Part shown: positions 63,309 to 64,000 of the stretch, piece after piece | How positions within the stretch are numbered: position 1 is the stretch's first letter | Layout of the letters: the number at the start of each line of letters is the position of its first letter | Source: Burkholderia ubonensis subsp. mesacidophila | GTDB lineage: Bacteria; Pseudomonadota; Gammaproteobacteria; Burkholderiales; Burkholderiaceae | Direction of reading: 5' to 3' | Assembly (NCBI RefSeq): GCF_002097715.1 | Contig: NZ_CP020737.1 | Span: forward strand, 2,170,001-2,234,000 | Length of the DNA: 64,000 nucleotides | Notes under the pieces: model-generated | Told to the model about the DNA's origin: nothing | Seen by the model: only the letters and a program-made list of their open reading frames with translations | Databases searched by the model: none | Program-made: the position numbers and the translations under genes

Positions 63309-64000
63309 ATGTCGACTACACAACAGGGCACCGCCCACACGATCGACGGCGAGCCGATCCCGACGCTCGACGAAATCGCCGCGCAGCACTTCGCGCTGTC
63401 GCCATGGGTCTCGCGCACGCCGGTGTTCGAGCGCGCCGACCTGCCTTCGCTCGAAGGCACGCACGTCAACTTCAAGTTCGAACTGCTGCAGGCGAGCGGC
63501 AGCTTCAAGGCGCGCGGCGCGTTCACGCACCTGCTCGCGCTCGACGAGGCGCGCCGCAATGCCGGGGTCACCTGCGTGTCGGCCGGCAACCATGCGGCGG
63601 CGGTCGCGTATGCGGCGATGCGGCTCGGCAGCAGCGCGAAGGTCGTGATGTTCCATACCGCGAGCCCGACGCGCATCGCGCAATGCAAGCAGTACCGCGC
63701 GGAGGTCGTGCTGGCGGCGAGCGCGTCGCAGGCGTTCGATCTCGTGCGCCGGATCGAGGCCGAGGAAGGCCGCTTCTTCATCCATCCGTTCAACGGCTAT
63801 CACACGATCCTCGGCACCGCGACGCTCGGCTACGAATGGGCGACGCAGACGCCCGACCTCGACGCGGTAATCGTGCCGATCGGCGGCGGCGGGCTCGCGG
63901 CCGGCGTGTCGACCGCGCTGCGGCTCGCGAATCCGCGCGTACACGTGTACGGCGTCGAGCCGGAGGGCGCGGACGCGATGAGCCGCAGCTTCGCGGCCAA
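63309..64000 (+). CDS. PLP-dependent threonine/serine dehydratase, 3' end beyond window
   Basis: Fold-type II PLP enzyme of the serine/threonine dehydratase family; only the first ~230 residues are present and the frame is open at base 64000. The PLP lysine is in ASGSFKARGAFTHLLAL near residue 66, the substrate loop SAGNHAAAVAYAAMRLG near residues 92-108, and the phosphate-binding glycine loop PIGGGGLAAGVSTAL near residues 189-203. The class includes catabolic threonine dehydratase and hydroxyectoine-pathway EutB-like enzymes; sequence alone does not decide. The start ATG at 63309 follows GCCAGG, and it lies 60 bases after argE. Confidence 0.85.
   Translation, partial: MSTTQQGTAHTIDGEPIPTLDEIAAQHFALSPWVSRTPVFERADLPSLEGTHVNFKFELLQASGSFKARGAFTHLLALDEARRNAGVTCVSAGNHAAAVAYAAMRLGSSAKVVMFHTASPTRIAQCKQYRAEVVLAASASQAFDLVRRIEAEEGRFFIHPFNGYHTILGTATLGYEWATQTPDLDAVIVPIGGGGLAAGVSTALRLANPRVHVYGVEPEGADAMSRSFAA

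Overview
The window is high-GC, gene-dense bacterial DNA whose gene content and order match a Burkholderia main chromosome, most likely a Burkholderia cepacia complex species. That assignment rests on protein resemblance and synteny (hupB-lon-clpX-clpP-tig, mltG-tmk-holB, ompR-envZ, ahpC-ahpD, ispD-ispF); no 16S rRNA gene is present to settle it. Nearly all of it is core chromosome. I see no insertion sequence, prophage, CRISPR array or plasmid function.

Layout. 1-2.4 kb (minus): holB (cut by the window edge), tmk, mltG, divergent from ygfZ and an NRDE protein. 4.5-8 kb (minus): GNAT, esterase, MDR oxidoreductase, then, after a pair of REP-like hairpins, a PaaI thioesterase and a Dabb protein. 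8.2-10.1 kb: a cysteine-rich small protein and a membrane diguanylate cyclase with a duplicated GGEEF segment. 10.4-16.3 kb (minus): thiolase, nicotinamidase, FadB-type multifunctional protein and acyl-CoA ligase, a beta-oxidation block. 16.5-20.3 kb (plus): selO, msrB, yciB, bolA and a periplasmic parvulin. 20.4-25 kb (minus): GNAT and purL. 25.2-31.3 kb: D-amino-acid dehydrogenase-like oxidoreductase, NAD(P)HX repair enzyme, pgi, and a divergent ABC ATPase/tesA pair. 31.4-40.5 kb (minus): the protein quality-control block ppiD, tRNA-Asp, tRNA-Val, hupB, lon, clpX, clpP, tig. 40.8-48.8 kb: glycerate kinase, MarR regulator, PanE-like reductase, LuxR regulator, and a porin-MFS-deacetylase operon. 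48.9-53.2 kb: tRNA-Leu, a squalene-synthase-like protein without its Asp-rich motifs, and a DUF1501/DUF1800 pair. 53.5-57 kb (plus): ompR-envZ and ahpC-ahpD. 57-64 kb: ispF-ispD (minus), then mfd, argE and a PLP dehydratase cut by the right edge.

Themes. Lon, ClpXP, trigger factor, PpiD and the periplasmic parvulin cover protein folding and turnover. SelO, MsrB, AhpC/AhpD and YgfZ relate to redox stress. The thiolase, FadB-type protein and acyl-CoA ligase handle fatty-acid degradation. The LuxR/porin/MFS/deacetylase set looks like a small import-and-deacylation module of unknown substrate.

The best leads are: (1) the in-frame 48-bp GGEEF duplication in the diguanylate cyclase; (2) the HpnD-like protein whose two catalytic Asp motifs are replaced; (3) a duplicated tRNA-Asp 3' end plus terminator beside a strongly folded intergenic element; (4) the LuxR/porin/MFS/deacetylase module; and (5) a 10-bp-spaced GTAAC repeat upstream of ompR. 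All are read from sequence alone and none has been tested.
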